64,000 nt of DNA from Mycobacterium saskatchewanense (GCF_010729105.1 NZ_AP022573.1:5146001-5210000); one strand, 5' to 3'; counted from the stretch's first letter, positions 10,172 through 18,742 are shown. Translations and numbers: made by a program. Notes: generated by a model not told the origin, from the sequence alone.

Positions 10172-10915
10172 ATGAGCACAGCACGCACCCCGCTGGACGC
10201 CGTCACCGCCGTCCTGCAGGACCCGCACCTGCCCGCCGGCGATGACGAGCGATTCGTCGGCTTCGGTGTGATGGGCCTCCCCTTCGCCGGCGGCCACTAC
10301 CTGGCGCTGCGGCAGTTCCCGGCGACGTCGTTCTCACCCGGCTACCGCTCGGTGTGGCACCGTGACCCCGACGGCGTCTGGACCTTCTACGCGACGACGC
10401 CAGGCCCGCAGAGCTGCGCCCGGTTCTTCAGCTCGGCGACCCTCAACGACGCGGTGCAGTGCGACATCGACGTCGCCTGGGTCACCCCGTGGTCCCTGCT
10501 CGTCGAGATGCCGGGACTGCTCGCGTGGCACATCGAGATCGGCACCGCCCCGTCGACGCGGCTGATGAGCGCGGTCGGCGGGCGGCTGCCGGCGCGCGCG
10601 TGGACGAACCGGGCGGTACTGGCCGCCATGGGTCGTGTCGCGGGGCCGGCCCTGCGTGCCGGCCGCGTCCGGCTCGCCGGGACGGCGCCCAACGGCCAGC
10701 GATTCATGATCGCCCCCGCGCAGCTGTGGGCGGTCACGCACTCGCGCGCGGTGTGGCGCGACGCGGACCTCGGACCCGTCGGGCCGTTGCCGCGTCAGCC
10801 GCGGCTGGCCGGCTTCCGGCCGCCGCAGCGCGGGCTGTTCGTGGTGGGCTCGGGACGCTTCGAGACCTTCGACGAGAACCGTCACCAGGCTGTTCGGTGC
10901 ACCTCGAACAGGTGA
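10172..10915 (+). CDS. Conserved hypothetical protein
   Basis: About 247 residues from ATG 10172 (an in-frame ATG at 10136 would add 12). I do not recognise the family with certainty. The sequence is rich in aromatic beta-strand segments (FVGFGVMGLPFAGGHYLALRQF, WHRDPDGVWTFYAT) and contains LLVEMPGLLAWHIEIG, reminiscent of lipocalin-like or carotenoid-hydratase-like beta barrels, but this is only an impression. No signal peptide or membrane segment is evident. The stop TGA (10913-10915) overlaps a GTG at 10912 and lies 2 bases before ATG 10918 of the next gene, so the two are probably translationally coupled and this protein may work with the HD-GYP regulator. Confidence 0.7.
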   Translation: MSTARTPLDAVTAVLQDPHLPAGDDERFVGFGVMGLPFAGGHYLALRQFPATSFSPGYRSVWHRDPDGVWTFYATTPGPQSCARFFSSATLNDAVQCDIDVAWVTPWSLLVEMPGLLAWHIEIGTAPSTRLMSAVGGRLPARAWTNRAVLAAMGRVAGPALRAGRVRLAGTAPNGQRFMIAPAQLWAVTHSRAVWRDADLGPVGPLPRQPRLAGFRPPQRGLFVVGSGRFETFDENRHQAVRCTSNR

Positions 10916-10917
10916 CA

Positions 10918-12483
10918 ATGTGGCGTATGCCGCCCGAGGCACCCGAACCGCCGACCCGCACGGAGCTGCTGGCGGCGCTGTCGGTCGCGATCGACCTCGG
11001 CCTCGGCCAGCCGGCCGAGCACATGCTCAGAGCGGCGCTGATCGCGACCAGGCTCGCCGACCGGCTGGGCCTGAGCGTTCAGCAACGGGACTGCGCCTAC
11101 TACACGACACTGGTCATGTGGATCGGCTGCCACGCCGACTCGCACGAGTACGCGCGGTGGTTCGGCGACGACATCGCCGTGCGCCACGATTCCTACCTGG
11201 TCGACTGGGCCGGGCTGCCGTACCTGCGTTTCCTGGCCGGCAACGTCGGCCGCGGCCAGCCGCTCGTGCACCGGCTGAGCGTGATGGCATCGCTGCTGGT
11301 CAACGCGCGCGGCCACATCTCCCGGCTGATTCACTCGCACTGCACGTCGGCGGCGCTGCTCGCGGCCCGCATCGGCCTGGACCCCGGCGTGCAGGCGGCG
11401 CTCGCGTTCACGTTCGAGCGCTACGACGGCGGAGGCCTGCCCGCTGGCGCCCAGGGTGACGAGATCCCGGTCCACATGCGGATCGCGCAGGTCGCCGACA
11501 TGGTGGAGGTGCACCACCGCGCCTACGGCCTCGCGGGGGCGGTGGCGATGGTCCGCGGCCGGCGCGGCGGCCAGTTCGACCCCCGGATTGTCGACGTCTT
11601 GCTGCGCCATGCCCAGGAGGTGCTGGCCGGGCCGCAGGCGGGCGACGCGTGGGCGGCGGCGTTGCGCGCCGCGCCGAACGACCAGCGGCGGCTCGATGCC
11701 GAGTCGCTTGATGCGCTGCTCGTCGCGTTGGGCGACTTCGTTGATCTGAAATGCCCATTCACACTTGGGCATTCGCGGGCCGTGGCCCGGCTGGCGGGCG
11801 ATGCAGCGCTGGCCGCCGGCCTCGATTCCGAGGCCGCGGCGCTCACCCGCCGGGCGGCCCACGTCCACGATCTGGGGCGCATCGGGGTGTCGAACCAAAT
11901 CTGGTCCAGCCGAAACGCTTTGACGGCGGCCGAGTTTGAACGCGTCCGTCTGCACCCCTACCTGACGGTGCGGATCCTCGACCAGGTGCCCGGACTGCGA
12001 CGGCTGGCGCGACTGGCGGGAAACCACCACGAATGCCTCGACGGTTCGGGGTACCCGCGCGGCCTGGACGCGGGGGCGCTGGGCCTGCCGGACCGCATCC
12101 TGGCCGCCGCCGTCGGCTACCAATCCGCCTGCGAGCCAAGACCGTATCGCGAAGAAATGCCGCCGGGAGCCGCCGCCCGGCGGTTGCGCGGGAGGGCGCA
12201 ATCGGGCCAGCTCGACCCCATTGCCGTCGAGGCGGTGCTGCACGCGGCGGGACAACCGGCGCGACGGGCCAACCTTCGCCCCGACGGGCTGACCCCGCGG
12301 GAGGTCGAGGTGTTGCGCCTCGTCGCCCGCGGCGCGTCCAACAAGGAGATCGCCGCGTCGCTGGTGATCAGCGAGAAGACGGCCCGCAATCACGTGGAGC
12401 GCACCTACGCCAAGATCGGCGTGTCCAATCGCATCGGCGCCAGCATGTATGCGCTGCGGCACGGACTAGTCAATTCTGACTGA
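10918..12483 (+). CDS. HD-GYP domain protein with LuxR-type HTH
   Basis: A 521-residue fusion with three parts. Residues about 15-235 look like a degenerate HD-GYP copy: RYDGGGLP near 167 and RIAQVADMVE are kept, but the metal-binding HD motif is replaced around MWIGCHADSHE. Residues about 270-400 are an intact HD-GYP domain with HDLGRIG near 317 and HHECLDGSGYP near 370, the signature of cyclic-di-GMP phosphodiesterases. Residues about 458-515 are a LuxR helix-turn-helix (LTPREVEVLRL, NKEIAASLVISEKTARNHV). It is plausibly a transcription factor controlled by a nucleotide second messenger. The frame is open upstream; ATG 10918, or GTG 10912 overlapping the previous stop as GTGA, is the sensible start. 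Confidence 0.86.
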   Translation: MWRMPPEAPEPPTRTELLAALSVAIDLGLGQPAEHMLRAALIATRLADRLGLSVQQRDCAYYTTLVMWIGCHADSHEYARWFGDDIAVRHDSYLVDWAGLPYLRFLAGNVGRGQPLVHRLSVMASLLVNARGHISRLIHSHCTSAALLAARIGLDPGVQAALAFTFERYDGGGLPAGAQGDEIPVHMRIAQVADMVEVHHRAYGLAGAVAMVRGRRGGQFDPRIVDVLLRHAQEVLAGPQAGDAWAAALRAAPNDQRRLDAESLDALLVALGDFVDLKCPFTLGHSRAVARLAGDAALAAGLDSEAAALTRRAAHVHDLGRIGVSNQIWSSRNALTAAEFERVRLHPYLTVRILDQVPGLRRLARLAGNHHECLDGSGYPRGLDAGALGLPDRILAAAVGYQSACEPRPYREEMPPGAAARRLRGRAQSGQLDPIAVEAVLHAAGQPARRANLRPDGLTPREVEVLRLVARGASNKEIAASLVISEKTARNHVERTYAKIGVSNRIGASMYALRHGLVNSD

Positions 12484-12552
12484 TTGCCCGCCGGGCCGAG
12501 TTGGGGCAAATGACCTATATCCCAAAGCCGCTGCGCGGCGGACACTTAGCCC

Positions 12553-13317
12553 ATGAAGCGTTACCTGACCATCGCCTACGGCGCCGCGGCGTACCTGTTG
12601 TTCCTGGGCGCCTTCCTGTATCTCGTCGGTTTCGTGGGCAACATCCTGGTGCCGCGAACCGTCGATCACGGGCTGCCCGCACCGCTCACCCGGGCGGTGC
12701 TGGTCAACGTGCTGCTGGTGGGGGCTTTCGGCGTCCAGCACAGCGTCATGCCACGGCCGGCTTTCAAAGATTGGTGGACGCGAATCGTGCCGCCGTCGAT
12801 CGAGCGCAGTACCTACGTGCTGCTGTCCAGCGCGGTGCTGGTCCTGCTCTACTGGCAATGGCGGACGATGGGCGCCGTCGTCTGGGATGTGCGGCCGCCG
12901 GCAGGGCGGCTTGCGCTGTGGGCGTTGTTCTGGCTCGGGTGGGCGATTGCCTTGGCATCGACCTTCATGGTCAGCCATTTCGACTTGTTCGGTCTCCGGC
13001 AGGTGTACCTTGCCTGGTGCGGAAAACCGTATACGCACATCGGTTTTCACGCGCGGTTGTTGTATCGGCTGGTGCGCCACCCGCTGATGCTCGGTTTCCT
13101 CATCGCGTTCTGGGCGGCTCCCACCATGACAGCGGGACACGCCCTCTTCTCGATCGGCATGACTGGTTACATCGCGCTGGCTCTGCAGCTGGAAGAGCGC
13201 GACCTGGTCGCGGCCCTGGGCGACGAATACTGCCGGTACCGCAGCGATGTGCCGATGTTGGTCCCGCTCAAGCGGCCTCCGCGCCGGAAGCCCGCCCAGG
13301 CCGCTCGTCAGAATTGA
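12553..13317 (+). CDS. mddA: Methanethiol S-methyltransferase-like membrane protein
   Basis: A 254-residue integral membrane protein with about five to six hydrophobic segments, of the NnrU / isoprenylcysteine methyltransferase-like superfamily. The C-terminal motif LLYRLVRHPLMLGF followed by ALQLEERDLVAALGDEYCRYR is the SAM-binding signature of this fold. The M. tuberculosis homologue Rv3238c has been reported as MddA, methylating methanethiol to dimethyl sulfide, so that function is proposed here by family and by synteny (next to the Rv3237c-Rv3236c homologues). ATG 12553 begins at the first membrane segment. A related lipid methyltransferase role cannot be excluded. Confidence 0.82.
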   Translation: MKRYLTIAYGAAAYLLFLGAFLYLVGFVGNILVPRTVDHGLPAPLTRAVLVNVLLVGAFGVQHSVMPRPAFKDWWTRIVPPSIERSTYVLLSSAVLVLLYWQWRTMGAVVWDVRPPAGRLALWALFWLGWAIALASTFMVSHFDLFGLRQVYLAWCGKPYTHIGFHARLLYRLVRHPLMLGFLIAFWAAPTMTAGHALFSIGMTGYIALALQLEERDLVAALGDEYCRYRSDVPMLVPLKRPPRRKPAQAARQN

Positions 13318-13388
13318 CGCCCGCCGAAGCCCTATGAATTTGGCCCGTATCGCGCGCAACCGCCCGCCCTTCCCGCATGCCGTCCCGG

Positions 13389-13394
13389 TATGTT
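13389..13394 (+). promoter_or_regulatory. -10 element for leaderless antiporter operon
   Basis: TATGTT matches TANNNT and is followed by exactly 6 bases before ATG 13401, so transcription should begin at or next to the start codon. This favours 13401 over the upstream in-frame ATG at 13377. Confidence 0.6.
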
Positions 13395-13400
13395 GCCGGT

Positions 13401-13883
13401 ATGGACGTCAAGGAGGTGTTGCTGCCCGGCGTCGGCCTCCGCTACGAATTCACCGACCATAAGGGCGACCGGATCGGGATCATCGCGCGGCGAAGCGGCG
13501 AATTCGACGTCGTCGTCTACGCCCGCGAGGACCCCGATGAGGCCCGACAGCTCCTTCACCTCAGCGACGAAGAGGCCGAGGCCGTGGCCCAGATCCTGGG
13601 GGCGCCGCGGATCGCCGAGCGGTTCACGGAGCTGGCCAGGGAGATACCCGGACTCGAGACGGGACAGGTCCACATCCTGGCCGGCAGCCCCTTCGTGGGG
13701 CATCCGCTCGGGGACACGCACGCCCGCACCCGCACCGGGGCGTCCATCGTCGCCATCGTGCGCAACGAGCAAGTGCTCGCCTCACCCGGACCGGCCGAAA
13801 TGCTGCACGCCCGGGACGTGTTGATCGTCATCGGCACCGAAGACGGCATCGCCGGTGTCGAGCAGATCATCGATAAGGGCTGA
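13401..13883 (+). CDS. TrkA-C domain regulatory subunit of cation:proton antiporter
   Basis: A 160-residue soluble protein (homologue of Rv3237c, same length). The N-terminal half (GVGLRYEFTDHKGDRIGII) and the C-terminal RCK_C domain (TGASIVAIVRNEQVLASPGPAEMLHARDVLIVIG, residues about 105-150) are typical of KhtT/TrkA-C subunits that gate KefB/KhtU-type antiporters by nucleotide binding. Only 3 bases separate it from the antiporter gene, so the two form one transport unit, with this protein at the cytoplasmic face. The predicted leaderless -10 fixes ATG 13401. The ligand of the RCK_C domain is not known. Confidence 0.88.
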   Translation: MDVKEVLLPGVGLRYEFTDHKGDRIGIIARRSGEFDVVVYAREDPDEARQLLHLSDEEAEAVAQILGAPRIAERFTELAREIPGLETGQVHILAGSPFVGHPLGDTHARTRTGASIVAIVRNEQVLASPGPAEMLHARDVLIVIGTEDGIAGVEQIIDKG

Positions 13884-13886
13884 GCC

Positions 13887-15044
13887 GTGCAGGTTTCCGG
13901 GGCGCTGCTGCTGCAACTCGGCGCCCTCCTGACGATGCTCGCGCTGGTGGGGGCCGCCGCCCGCCGATTCGCGCTGTCGCCCATACCGGTGTACCTGCTG
14001 GCGGGCCTGTCCCTGGGCAAGGGCGGGATCCTTCCAGTGGCCGCCGCCGGGGATTTCGTCGCGACGAGCGCCCCCATCGGCGTCGTCTTGCTGTTGCTGA
14101 CGCTCGGGCTGGAGTTCTCGGCCACCGAATTCGCCAGCAGCCTGCGGCACCACCTGCCGTCGGCGGGGGTCGACATCGTGCTGAACGCGACACCCGGCGC
14201 GATCGCGGGCTGGCTGCTCGGCCTGGACGGCGTCGCCATCCTGTGCCTGGCGGGTGTCACCTATATCTCGTCGTCCGGAGTCATCGCGCGGCTGCTCGAG
14301 GACCTCAACCGGCTCGGCAACCGCGAGACGCCCTCGGTGCTGTCCGTCCTGGTCCTGGAAGACTTCGCGATGGCGGCCTACCTGCCGCTGTTCGCCGTGC
14401 TGGCCTCGGGAGGCGGGTGGCTGCACGCCGTGGGCGGCATGGCCGTCGCGGTGGGCGCCCTGCTGGCGGCCTTCGCCGCCTCCTACCGCTGGGGCCACCA
14501 TGTCGGCCGCCTGGTCGAACACCCCGATTCCGAACAACTGCTGCTGCGGGTGCTGGGCATCACGCTGATGGTGGCGGCGGTGGCCGAGAGCCTGCACGCG
14601 TCCGCGGCCGTGGGCGCGTTCCTGGTGGGGCTGACGCTTACCGGTGACACCGCCGACCGGGCGCGCAAAGTGCTGGGCCCCCTGCGCGACCTGTTCGCCG
14701 CGATCTTCTTCCTGGCGATCGGCCTGTCGGTCGACCCGCACGAGCTGGTCCCGATGCTCCCGGCGGCGCTGGCCCTGGCAGCCGTCACCGCTGCGACGAA
14801 GGTCCTCACCGGAATGCTCGCCGCCCGGCGCGACGGCGTCGCGCGCCGCGGCCAGCTGCGCGCCGGCACCGCGCTCGTCGCCCGCGGCGAGTTCTCGCTG
14901 ATCATCATCGGGCTCGCCGGCACCTCGATCCCCGCGGTGGCCGCGCTCGCCACCTCCTACGTGTTCGTCATGGCGATCCTGGGCCCCGTGCTGGCCCGCT
15001 ACACGGGCGGTCCGTTGCCGGCCAACGCCGAACCTCCGGGCTAG
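13887..15044 (+). CDS. KefB-like cation:proton antiporter membrane subunit
   Basis: A 385-residue CPA2-family antiporter (homologue of Rv3236c, same length) with about 11-12 hydrophobic segments. It carries the family motifs PVYLLAGLSLGKGG, LLLTLGLEFS and LFAAIFFLAIGLSVDP. It lacks the C-terminal RCK/TrkA-N domain of E. coli KefB; that function is supplied by the small TrkA-C protein encoded 3 bases upstream. It probably exchanges K+ or Na+ for protons at the plasma membrane. GTG 13887 is the first start after the upstream stop. It converges with the Rv3235-like gene, whose stop is 8 bases away. Confidence 0.9.
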   Translation: MQVSGALLLQLGALLTMLALVGAAARRFALSPIPVYLLAGLSLGKGGILPVAAAGDFVATSAPIGVVLLLLTLGLEFSATEFASSLRHHLPSAGVDIVLNATPGAIAGWLLGLDGVAILCLAGVTYISSSGVIARLLEDLNRLGNRETPSVLSVLVLEDFAMAAYLPLFAVLASGGGWLHAVGGMAVAVGALLAAFAASYRWGHHVGRLVEHPDSEQLLLRVLGITLMVAAVAESLHASAAVGAFLVGLTLTGDTADRARKVLGPLRDLFAAIFFLAIGLSVDPHELVPMLPAALALAAVTAATKVLTGMLAARRDGVARRGQLRAGTALVARGEFSLIIIGLAGTSIPAVAALATSYVFVMAILGPVLARYTGGPLPANAEPPG

Positions 15045-15052
15045 TCCGGCGC

Positions 15053-15622
15053 TCAGCCGATGTGCAGCGCCACCACCCGCCATCGCGGCGCGACGCCGGC
15101 CGGCATCTGCTCCACCCGGCAGGCGATGGCGTGCATCCGCTCCCCGCGGCTGTAGGAGCCGAAGACCTCCGCCGCGCTGTCCGGGTCGCGATGCCCGGCG
15201 GGTTGCACCCGCATCCTGCGCAGCACGGCGGCGCCCTGACCGGGCGCGGGTCCGGCGAGCGATCGGCCCGCGGAGACGACGGAGTCGACCAGCGCGGGCG
15301 CCAGCATGGGCCGCAGCTGGGTGGCGGGCCGGCGCCGGTCGATCACCTCGAGCACCCGGCGGAGCGCGGCGTCGGCGAACTCCGCCGCCTGGCGCATCGG
15401 CGCCGACATGGCGGTGGCGGGTTCCGGCGGCGGTGGCCCCGCGCCGGGTTGCCCGGTGCAAGGCCGTCGTGGAGCGCGAGGCGGCGTCCGCCGGCGCGCC
15501 GGCGGCGTCCGGCGCTGGGGACCGTCGCGCGGCACGTCCTGCGCGGGCGGCTCGTAATCGACGACGGGGAGGACGGCGAAAGCGCCACGGCCGGCACGGC
15601 TTACGACAGGACTTGTTGTCAA
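15053..15622 (-). CDS. Rv3235-family protein
   Basis: A 189-residue protein of the actinobacterial Rv3235 family, which in many genomes is encoded near secA. The first 75 residues are a Pro/Arg-rich disordered region. The folded part begins near residue 75 (RQAAEFADAALRRVLEVIDRRRP) and contains RRMRVQPAG and MHAIACRVEQ, followed by WRVVALHIG at the end, which are the conserved elements of the family. The only in-frame start before the disordered part is TTG 15622, with GGAGAG upstream, so the exact N-terminus is uncertain. Function is unknown; proximity to secretion genes is a family-level hint only. Confidence 0.75.
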   Translation of the reverse strand: MTTSPVVSRAGRGAFAVLPVVDYEPPAQDVPRDGPQRRTPPARRRTPPRAPRRPCTGQPGAGPPPPEPATAMSAPMRQAAEFADAALRRVLEVIDRRRPATQLRPMLAPALVDSVVSAGRSLAGPAPGQGAAVLRRMRVQPAGHRDPDSAAEVFGSYSRGERMHAIACRVEQMPAGVAPRWRVVALHIG

Positions 15623-15813
15623 CGCGCACTCTCCAACGTGCTCGATCCTTAAAGGGCGGCCTGCTGGAGAGGGGCAGACGGTGTTCGATCAGTGGTCATC
15701 ATGGCACAACTCGCGTCCCCGCGTACCCGCGCTGAGCCGGGTGCCGGCCGGGCGGTTACCGTGGGCGGCGGCATGGGTAGACAGCGTGAAATGACGAGGA
15801 GTGCAGCGCCGTA

Positions 15814-17232
15814 ATGGTGACCCGGTTGTCCCCCTCGGACACGTCGTTCTACCGGCAGGAGAACACCGCCACCCCGATGTACGTCGGGTCGCTGTCGATC
15901 CTGCGGCGGCCGCGTGCCGGCTTGAGCTACGAGACGCTGCTCGCCACCGTCGAACAGCGGCTCCCCCAGATACCGCGGTACCGGCAGAAGGTTCGCGAGG
16001 TGCGGATCGGCATGGCCCGGCCCGTGTGGATCGACGACCGTGACTTCGACATCACCTACCACGTGCGGCGCTCGGCGCTGCCCTCGCCCGGCAGCGACGA
16101 GCAGCTGCACGAGCTGGTCGCCCGGCTGGCGGCGCGGCCGCTGGACAAGTCGCGTCCGCTCTGGGAGATGTATCTGGTCGAGGGCCTGGCCAGGAATCGG
16201 GTCGCCCTCTACACCAAGTCCCACCAGGCGCTCATCGGAGGCATGAGGGCGCTGGAGATCAACCACGTCATCGCCGACCGCACGAAGCGGCCGCCCCCCT
16301 TTCCCGAGGACATCTGGGTACCGGAGCGAGACCCGGGCAGCACCCGGCTGGTGCTTGGTGCGATCGGCGACTGGTTGGCGACGCCGGGCGCGCAGCTGCG
16401 GGCGGTCGGGTCAGCGGTCGCGGGGCTGGCGACCAACTACGGCGAACTCCTCGACGCCGGCCGCCGGGCCGTCGACTTCGCGCGCAACGTCGCCCGCGGC
16501 ACCGCCCCCAGCAGCCCGCTCAATGCGCCTGTGTCGCGCCACCGCCGGTTCACGGTTGCCCGCGGCAGCCTGGAGGACTACCGCGCCGTGCGCGCGCGAT
16601 ATGACTGCGACGTCAACGACGTGGTCCTCGCCGTGATCGCCGGCGCGCTGGGCAACTGGCTGATGTCGCGCGGGGTGGCGGTGTCGCCGACCGCGACGGT
16701 CCGGGCGATGGCGCCGCTGTCGGTCTACGCCGACGGCCAACTCGACGCGATCGGGCCCGGCCAGAAGATCGGCCAGGTGATGCCGTTTCTGGTCGACCTG
16801 CCGGTGGGGGAGCCCAACCCGGTCGTTCGCCTGTCGCAGATCGCCCACGCGACTGAATCGAACCCGACCGCCGGATCTCTGGTGGACGCCAGGACCATCG
16901 TTACCCTCTCGGGTTTCGCGCCACCGACCTTGCACGCCATGGGTATTCGCGTCGCGACCGACTTCCCGAGCTTCTCCAGGCGAACGTTCAACCTGCTGAT
17001 CACCAACGCCCCCGGGGCGCAGTCGCAGATGTACATCGCCGGCACCAAGTTGCTGGAGAGCTACGGCGTGCCACCGCTGCTGCAAGACCAGGCGTTGGCC
17101 ATCAGCGTGACGTCGTACAACGGCATGCTGTACTTCGGAATCAATGCCGACCGCGAGGCCATGAGCGACGTCGACCTGCTGCCGGGTTTGTTGAGCCAAT
17201 CGCTGGAGGAGCTCCTGGAGGCCTCTCGCTAG
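15814..17232 (+). CDS. tgs3: WS/DGAT-family acyltransferase (Tgs3-like) with altered active site
   Basis: A 472-residue protein with wax ester synthase/diacylglycerol acyltransferase architecture, opening with RLSPSDTSFYRQENTATPM and carrying PLWEMYLVEGL, the second-half NDVVLAVIAGAL and the C-terminal SYNGMLYFGINAD. The family uses HHxxxDG, but the equivalent here is HQALIGG at residues 137-143: the second, catalytic His is Gln138 and the Asp is Gly142. In M. tuberculosis the locus is split into Rv3234c (tgs3) and Rv3233c; here it is one intact frame. Activity as a triacylglycerol or wax synthase is therefore doubtful. GAGGAG at 15796-15801 supports ATG 15814. ppk2 follows 40 bases later. 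Confidence 0.82.
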   Translation: MVTRLSPSDTSFYRQENTATPMYVGSLSILRRPRAGLSYETLLATVEQRLPQIPRYRQKVREVRIGMARPVWIDDRDFDITYHVRRSALPSPGSDEQLHELVARLAARPLDKSRPLWEMYLVEGLARNRVALYTKSHQALIGGMRALEINHVIADRTKRPPPFPEDIWVPERDPGSTRLVLGAIGDWLATPGAQLRAVGSAVAGLATNYGELLDAGRRAVDFARNVARGTAPSSPLNAPVSRHRRFTVARGSLEDYRAVRARYDCDVNDVVLAVIAGALGNWLMSRGVAVSPTATVRAMAPLSVYADGQLDAIGPGQKIGQVMPFLVDLPVGEPNPVVRLSQIAHATESNPTAGSLVDARTIVTLSGFAPPTLHAMGIRVATDFPSFSRRTFNLLITNAPGAQSQMYIAGTKLLESYGVPPLLQDQALAISVTSYNGMLYFGINADREAMSDVDLLPGLLSQSLEELLEASR

Positions 17233-17262
17233 CAGTCGGGCGTCCGAATCGCCGCCGGGATC

Positions 17263-17268
17263 TATCAT
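17263..17268 (+). promoter_or_regulatory. -10 element for leaderless ppk2
   Basis: TATCAT matches TANNNT. Six bases separate it from GTG 17275 and only three from GTG 17272, so 17275 is the better start. Confidence 0.5.
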
Positions 17269-17274
17269 TCGGTG

Positions 17275-18141
17275 GTGAGAACCGAGACAAACAACGGCGC
17301 GTCGCCCAAGGCGAAGAAGAAGAGACCGGCTTCGACGGGCACACGCAAGATCTCCGACTCCGCATACGCGGCCGAGTTGTTCCGGCTCCAAACGGAATTC
17401 GTGAAGCTTCAGGAATGGGTGCGGCATTCCGGGTCCCGGCTCGTGGTGATCTTCGAGGGTCGCGACGCCGCGGGCAAGGGCGGCGCGATCAAGCGGATCA
17501 CCGAGTACCTGAGCCCCCGCGTCGTGCAAGTCGCCGCGTTGCCGGTGCCCACGGAACGCGAACGCGGGCAGTGGTACTACCAGCGCTATATCGCGCACTT
17601 GCCCGCCAAGGGCGAGATCGTGCTGTTCGACCGGTCGTGGTACAACCGCGCCGGCATTGAAAAGGTCATGGGATTCTGCACGCCGCAGGAGTATGTGCTG
17701 TTCCTCCGGCAGACGCCGATCTTCGAGCAGATGCTCATCGACGACGGGATTCTGTTGCGCAAGTATTGGTTCTCGGTTTCCGAGGGCGAACAGCTGCGAC
17801 GATTCAAGTCGCGGCTGAATGACCCTGTGCGGCAATGGAAGCTGAGCACGACGGACCTGGAATCGGTATATCGGTGGGAGGACTATTCGCGCGCCAAGGA
17901 CGAGATGATGGTGCACACCGACACCCCGGTCAGTCCCTGGTACGTCGTGGAATCCGACATCAAGAAGCACGCGCGGCTGAATATGATGTCGCACCTGCTG
18001 TCCACCATCGATTACTACGACGTCGGACGGCCCAAGGTCACGCTGCCCAAGCATCCGGTCGTCAGCGACAACTACCACCGGCCGCCGCGTGAGTTGTCGA
18101 CCTATGTCGACGACTACGTGTCTACGTTGATCGGGGGCTGA
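17275..18141 (+). CDS. ppk2: Polyphosphate kinase 2
   Basis: A 288-residue class I PPK2 (homologue of Rv3232c), using polyphosphate to phosphorylate nucleoside diphosphates, with GDP preferred in the M. tuberculosis enzyme. After a basic N-terminal tail (KAKKKRP) the P-loop-kinase core shows Walker A FEGRDAAGKGGAIKR, the lid-type RGQWYYQRY, and Walker B IVLFDRSWYNRAG. KRPASTG-like tails vary among species. Tandem GTG codons at 17272 and 17275 exist; the -10 spacing favours 17275. The Rv3231c-like gene follows with overlap, so the two are co-transcribed. Confidence 0.93.
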   Translation: MRTETNNGASPKAKKKRPASTGTRKISDSAYAAELFRLQTEFVKLQEWVRHSGSRLVVIFEGRDAAGKGGAIKRITEYLSPRVVQVAALPVPTERERGQWYYQRYIAHLPAKGEIVLFDRSWYNRAGIEKVMGFCTPQEYVLFLRQTPIFEQMLIDDGILLRKYWFSVSEGEQLRRFKSRLNDPVRQWKLSTTDLESVYRWEDYSRAKDEMMVHTDTPVSPWYVVESDIKKHARLNMMSHLLSTIDYYDVGRPKVTLPKHPVVSDNYHRPPRELSTYVDDYVSTLIGG

Positions 18142-18656
18142 CCATCCAGGTCTTCATCCCCGTCACCCTGGCGATGCTGCAGGAGTTGGTCACCGACGGC
18201 TCGGTGCAGCCGGTCAACGGCACCGCCTTCGCGGTGACGCCGACGCTGCGCGAGGCCTACGCCGAAGGCGATGAGGAGGAACTCGCCGAGGTCGCCATTC
18301 GCGAGGCTGCGCTGGCGTCGCTGCGCCTGCTCGCCGCCGACGTAGATGCTCCCGCCACGTCCCTGCCGCCCCGGCGCGCGGTGCTCGCCGTCGACGCCGA
18401 CGCCGGCGTGGTCACCGCCCGCCCCGACCTCGACGACGCCGTCGTCAGGATCGCGGGACCCGTCTCGATGGAGCGGGTGATCGCCGCCTACGTCGACACC
18501 GCGGCCGCCGAGGCCGACGTCTTGAAGGCCATGGAGGCCATCGACGCCGCCGACCTGGGCGACGAGGACGCCGAGCTGGTGGTCGGCGACGCCTTGGACC
18601 ACGACCTGGCGTGGTACGCCAACCAGGAGCTGCCCTTCCTGCTGGAACTGCTGTAG
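18138..18656 (+). CDS. Conserved hypothetical (Rv3231c-like), probable CTG start
   Basis: A 160-172 residue acidic protein that always follows ppk2 in mycobacteria. The first ATG in frame is 18174, but 12 codons upstream of it read as good protein (TIQVFIPVTLAML), and the only start-like codon before them is CTG 18138, overlapping the ppk2 stop (cTGAcc). The length from CTG (172) is close to the M. tuberculosis protein as I recall it (169). The fold is Ala/Asp/Glu-rich with no membrane segment and no catalytic motif I can name. Coupling to ppk2 suggests a linked role, unproven. Confidence 0.75.
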   Translation: MTIQVFIPVTLAMLQELVTDGSVQPVNGTAFAVTPTLREAYAEGDEEELAEVAIREAALASLRLLAADVDAPATSLPPRRAVLAVDADAGVVTARPDLDDAVVRIAGPVSMERVIAAYVDTAAAEADVLKAMEAIDAADLGDEDAELVVGDALDHDLAWYANQELPFLLELL

Positions 18657-18671
18657 CCGAACTCGCGCCCG

Positions 18672-18721
18672 GCGTCGACTTGTTGTGCGAATTCGCGGCA
18701 CTGGGCCGCAACAAGTCGGCG
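18672..18721. terminator. Hairpin after Rv3231c-like gene
   Basis: GCGTCGACTTGTTG (18672-18685) pairs with CAACAAGTCGGCG (18709-18721), 12 of 13 positions, around a 23-base loop. The same right arm occurs at 6131. It separates the ppk2 unit from the desaturase operator and may stop transcription. Confidence 0.5.
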
Positions 18722-18742
18722 TTCGGTGCCAGATGGAGCTAG

